NCBI GenBank assembly: GCA_964408185.1 | Contig: CAYOYK010000025.1 | Location: 1 to 31,016 of the forward strand | Direction: 5' to 3' | From: CAYOYK01 sp964408185 | GTDB taxonomy: Bacteria > Bacillota > Clostridia > Christensenellales > Aristaeellaceae | DNA length: 31,016 bases | Shown: piece by piece, positions 29,203 through 31,016 of the stretch | How the letters are laid out: each line of letters opens with the position of its first letter | Position numbering within the stretch: the first letter of the stretch is position 1 | The notes under the pieces: generated by a model | Seen by the model: the letters and a program-made list of their open reading frames with translations, nothing else | Told to the model about the DNA's origin: nothing | Databases searched by the model: none | Position numbers and translations under genes: made by a program

Positions 29203-30261
29203 CTATTGCGCCGCCAAGAGCAGCTTGGCGCGTTCTTTGGCGTACTTCATCGCGGTGGGGAAGGGCAGGCTGTCCAGCGCGGACGCACCGACCCACGCGG
29301 CGTGCAGCGCGGCGAGAGTGGAAGGATCCGGCGACGATTGCAGCTCGAACGCATAGACCCGCATGTTCCACACCCGGTGGGTAAACACATGCTTCGCGGT
29401 ACCCTCGTCGGCCGTGAGCCGCGCGTTCAGCCCCATCGCTTGCAGGACGCCCTGCGCGGCGGATGCGTCGGCGCAATCCTCCAGCAGGACAAACACGTTC
29501 AGGCCGCCAAGCATGCGCTCCTGCCGTGTGCAGACCAGCAGCCTGTTTTGATAGCGTACCAGACAAACCGCCATGTCGATTTGCTTGGGCGGAGCTTTTT
29601 TCTCGTGGACGGGCAGCATGTCCGCGTCGCCCTCCCGCGCGGCGTCGCAGAGCGTGCGCCACGGGCAATCGCCGCAGCGCGGCGCGAGCGGCGCGCAGCA
29701 GGTCGCGCCCAGCTCCATGAGGGCTTGGTTATAGTCGCCCACATCGTCGGCGGTTGGCAGACTGTCGGCTACAAGCCGTGAGATTTCCCGCCGAACGGAC
29801 GGAATGGCGACGTTCTCCCGCACGCCGAAGAACCTTGCGGTCACGCGCGTCACGTTGCCGTCGATGGCCGGGACGCGCAGGTGAAACGCGATGCTTCCCA
29901 CGGCACCGGCGGTATAATCGCCAACGCCCTTCAACGCGCGGATGCTCGCGTAGTCCTGCGGAAACACGCCTCCGTGCGCGCTCATGATCTGCCGGGCCGC
30001 CGCCTGCATATTGCGCGCGCGGCTGTAATAGCCAAGCCCCTCCCACGCCTTGAGCACCTGCGTCTCGGAGGCCTCGGCCAGTGCCCGCGCGTCCGGAAAC
30101 AGCGCCAGAAAGCGCGCGTAATAGCCCTTCACGGTCTCCACGCGGGTTTGCTGGAGCATGATCTCGCTCACCCAAATGCGGTAGGGGTCGCGCGTATTGC
30201 GCCAAGGCAGATCTCGCCGCGCGGCGCGATACCAGCTGAGCAGCAGCTCCTGTGCCTCCAT
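29203..30261 (-). CDS. mutY: A/G-specific adenine DNA glycosylase
   Basis: The 352-residue enzyme removes adenine mispaired with 8-oxoguanine. It has the catalytic E33 (SEIMLQQTR), the helix-hairpin-helix LKGVGDYTAGAV with catalytic D134 in AIDGNV, and the [4Fe-4S] cysteines C189-x6-C196-x2-C199-x5-C205. The C-terminal MutT-like 8-oxoG-recognition domain is present (about 225-345). Length is normal. GGGAGG is seven bases upstream of the ATG at 30261. Confidence 0.96.
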   Translation of the reverse strand: MEAQELLLSWYRAARRDLPWRNTRDPYRIWVSEIMLQQTRVETVKGYYARFLALFPDARALAEASETQVLKAWEGLGYYSRARNMQAAARQIMSAHGGVFPQDYASIRALKGVGDYTAGAVGSIAFHLRVPAIDGNVTRVTARFFGVRENVAIPSVRREISRLVADSLPTADDVGDYNQALMELGATCCAPLAPRCGDCPWRTLCDAAREGDADMLPVHEKKAPPKQIDMAVCLVRYQNRLLVCTRQERMLGGLNVFVLLEDCADASAAQGVLQAMGLNARLTADEGTAKHVFTHRVWNMRVYAFELQSSPDPSTLAALHAAWVGASALDSLPFPTAMKYAKERAKLLLAAQ

Positions 30262-30289
30262 GCGGCTTCCTCCCTTTGGCGCGTTGCGC

Positions 30290-30330
30290 GCCTGTCTATC
30301 ATACCATAGGGAAGGACGATTTAGACAGGC
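30290..30330. promoter_or_regulatory. Inverted repeat flanking the mutY -10
   Basis: GCCTGTCTA (30290-30298) and TAGACAGGC (30322-30330) are perfect 9-bp inverted repeats 23 bp apart. On the minus strand an extended -10, TGG-TATGAT (-10 at 30298-30303), lies between them and the other arm covers the poor -35. This fits an operator for a dimeric regulator with two half-sites; no known consensus was recognised. Confidence 0.55.
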
Positions 30331-30453
30331 AAAAAGAGAAAGAAATCTAACAAAAACAAACGATTATCGGAGATATGGCGAGTAAATCATTTATTTTCCA
30401 AGCAGCATGAGCAAAATCAGCAAATCAAACACAATTTTTGTGCAATTTGACGG

Positions 30454-30482
30454 TTGCTTCGCCGCTGGAAATGACGTACACT
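30454..30482 (+). promoter_or_regulatory. Promoter of groESL
   Basis: TTGCTT (30454-30459), a 17-bp spacer and TACACT (30477-30482); CIRCE begins 12 bp downstream, covering the transcription start. The 120 bp before it, back to mutY, are AT-rich and hold no gene. Confidence 0.75.
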
Positions 30483-30493
30483 ATGACCGTTGG

Positions 30494-30520
30494 TTAGCAC
30501 TCAACCGAAGCGAGTGCTAA
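30494..30520. promoter_or_regulatory. CIRCE operator (HrcA binding site)
   Basis: A perfect CIRCE: TTAGCACTC (30494-30502), 9 bp, GAGTGCTAA (30512-30520). HrcA binds it and represses chaperone genes until heat or misfolding stress. Confidence 0.98.
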
Positions 30521-30558
30521 CAGCCGAAAAGGCATTTATCAAACGAGGAGGAGCTATC

Positions 30559-30843
30559 ATGAACGTCAAGCCACTGGGCGACCGTGTGGTCATCAAAAAT
30601 GTGGAAATGGAAGAAACCACCAAGAGCGGCATCGTGCTGACCGGCGCTGCCAAGGAAAAGCCTCAAATGGCCGAGGTGCTGGCCGTTGGCCCCGGCGGGA
30701 ACGTGGACGGCAAGGAGATCACCATGCAGGTGAAGGTCGGCCAAAAGGTTGTGTACAGCAAGTATGCCGGCACCGAGATCAAGTTGGACGGCAAGGAAAT
30801 GACCATCGTCCGCCAGAGCGACATTTTGGCGGTTGTCGAGTAA
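30559..30843 (+). CDS. groES: Co-chaperonin GroES
   Basis: The 94-residue protein forms the heptameric lid of GroEL. It starts MNVKPLGDRVVIKNVEMEET, has the mobile loop KSGIVLTGAAKEKP and ends SDILAVVE. GAGGAGG lies upstream of the ATG at 30559. It is controlled by CIRCE and followed by groEL at 21 bp. Confidence 0.98.
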   Translation: MNVKPLGDRVVIKNVEMEETTKSGIVLTGAAKEKPQMAEVLAVGPGGNVDGKEITMQVKVGQKVVYSKYAGTEIKLDGKEMTIVRQSDILAVVE

Positions 30844-30864
30844 TAGCGTAAAGGAGAGTTCACT

Positions 30865-31016
30865 ATGGCTAAGCAAATTAAATTCGGCGAGGAAGCCCGC
30901 CGCGCTCTGGAAAAGGGCGTAAACGTTCTGGCGGATACCGTTAAAATCACCCTTGGGCCTAAGGGCCGCAACGTGGTGCTGGATAAGAAATTCGGCTCCC
31001 CGCTCATCACCAACGA
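30865..31016 (+). CDS. groEL: Chaperonin GroEL, N-terminus (partial, runs off the window)
   Basis: Fifty residues are visible, starting MAKQIKFGEEARRAL and including VKITLGPKGRNVVLDKKFG, the nucleotide-binding start of GroEL. AAAGGAG lies seven bases upstream of the ATG. It is the second gene of the CIRCE-controlled operon. Confidence 0.98.
   Translation, partial: MAKQIKFGEEARRALEKGVNVLADTVKITLGPKGRNVVLDKKFGSPLITN

Noticed and set aside
1..31016. tRNA, rRNA, 6S, SRP, RNase P or tmRNA genes
   Set aside because: Looked for characteristic sequences in the intergenic stretches and found none.

Overview
The window suggests a GC-rich (by eye about 60% G+C), endospore-forming, anaerobic member of the Clostridia. 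The evidence is the spore maturation pair spmA-spmB, an AbrB-type regulator, a SigB/F/G-family sigma factor, the Gram-positive ylmE-sepF-ylmG-ylmH-divIVA cell-division cluster, a class III (oxygen-sensitive) ribonucleotide reductase, and a CIRCE-controlled groESL operon. Intergenic promoters are near-perfect SigA types and ribosome binding sites are strong AGGAGG types. I cannot name the genus; no rRNA or tRNA is present to help.

Layout. 1-1621: end of tpiA and complete gpmI (glycolysis). 1726-2807: spmB-spmA on the minus strand, divergent from abrB (2925-3167). 3257-4594: a small helical hypothetical protein and a lipid kinase on the minus strand. 4652-5045: a gap with no credible gene, ending in promoter candidates. 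5046-11492: one long plus-strand operon, RsbW-like anti-sigma / sigma factor / HlyD-like membrane protein / ylmE / sepF / ylmG / ylmH / divIVA. 11513-11795: first copy of a structured repeat. 11829-15453: MFS transporter, phospholipase C-like metal enzyme and radical SAM protein on the minus strand; the last has a roughly 250-nt structured leader. 15927-18484: nrdD with paired NrdR-like boxes. 18511-18783: second copy of the structured repeat. 18845-19465: Cys-rich protein. 19535-21352: ABC-F ATPase (minus), divergent from hypB (21477-22496), which is fused in frame to a downstream small gene. 22565-22862: G-rich 19-bp minisatellite. 22929-24272: FAD/Rieske oxidoreductase (minus). 24588-25289: secreted PepSY-like protein. 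25375-26790: pgi (minus), divergent from malic enzyme plus a YjbR/MmcQ-like gene. 28722-30261: GNAT and mutY (minus). 30454-31016: CIRCE-groES-groEL, cut at the window edge.

How the genes work together. tpiA, gpmI, pgi and the malic enzyme cover central carbon flow. The big operon ties a sigma/anti-sigma pair to Z-ring (SepF) and polar/septal (DivIVA) proteins. nrdD supplies dNTPs anaerobically, mutY repairs oxidised-guanine mispairs and groESL handles protein stress.

The most unusual signal is a 217-219-bp multi-hairpin element present twice. Each copy sits between two near-identical copies of a palindromic terminator-like hairpin. The hairpin sequence differs between the two loci but is duplicated within each, as expected if the element inserts at intrinsic terminators and duplicates them. 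Two base pairs of its terminal hairpin covary between copies. Other points of interest are the hypB fusion with an intact internal ribosome binding site, the minisatellite, the degenerate anti-sigma factor, and overlapping palindromes at the nrdD promoter.
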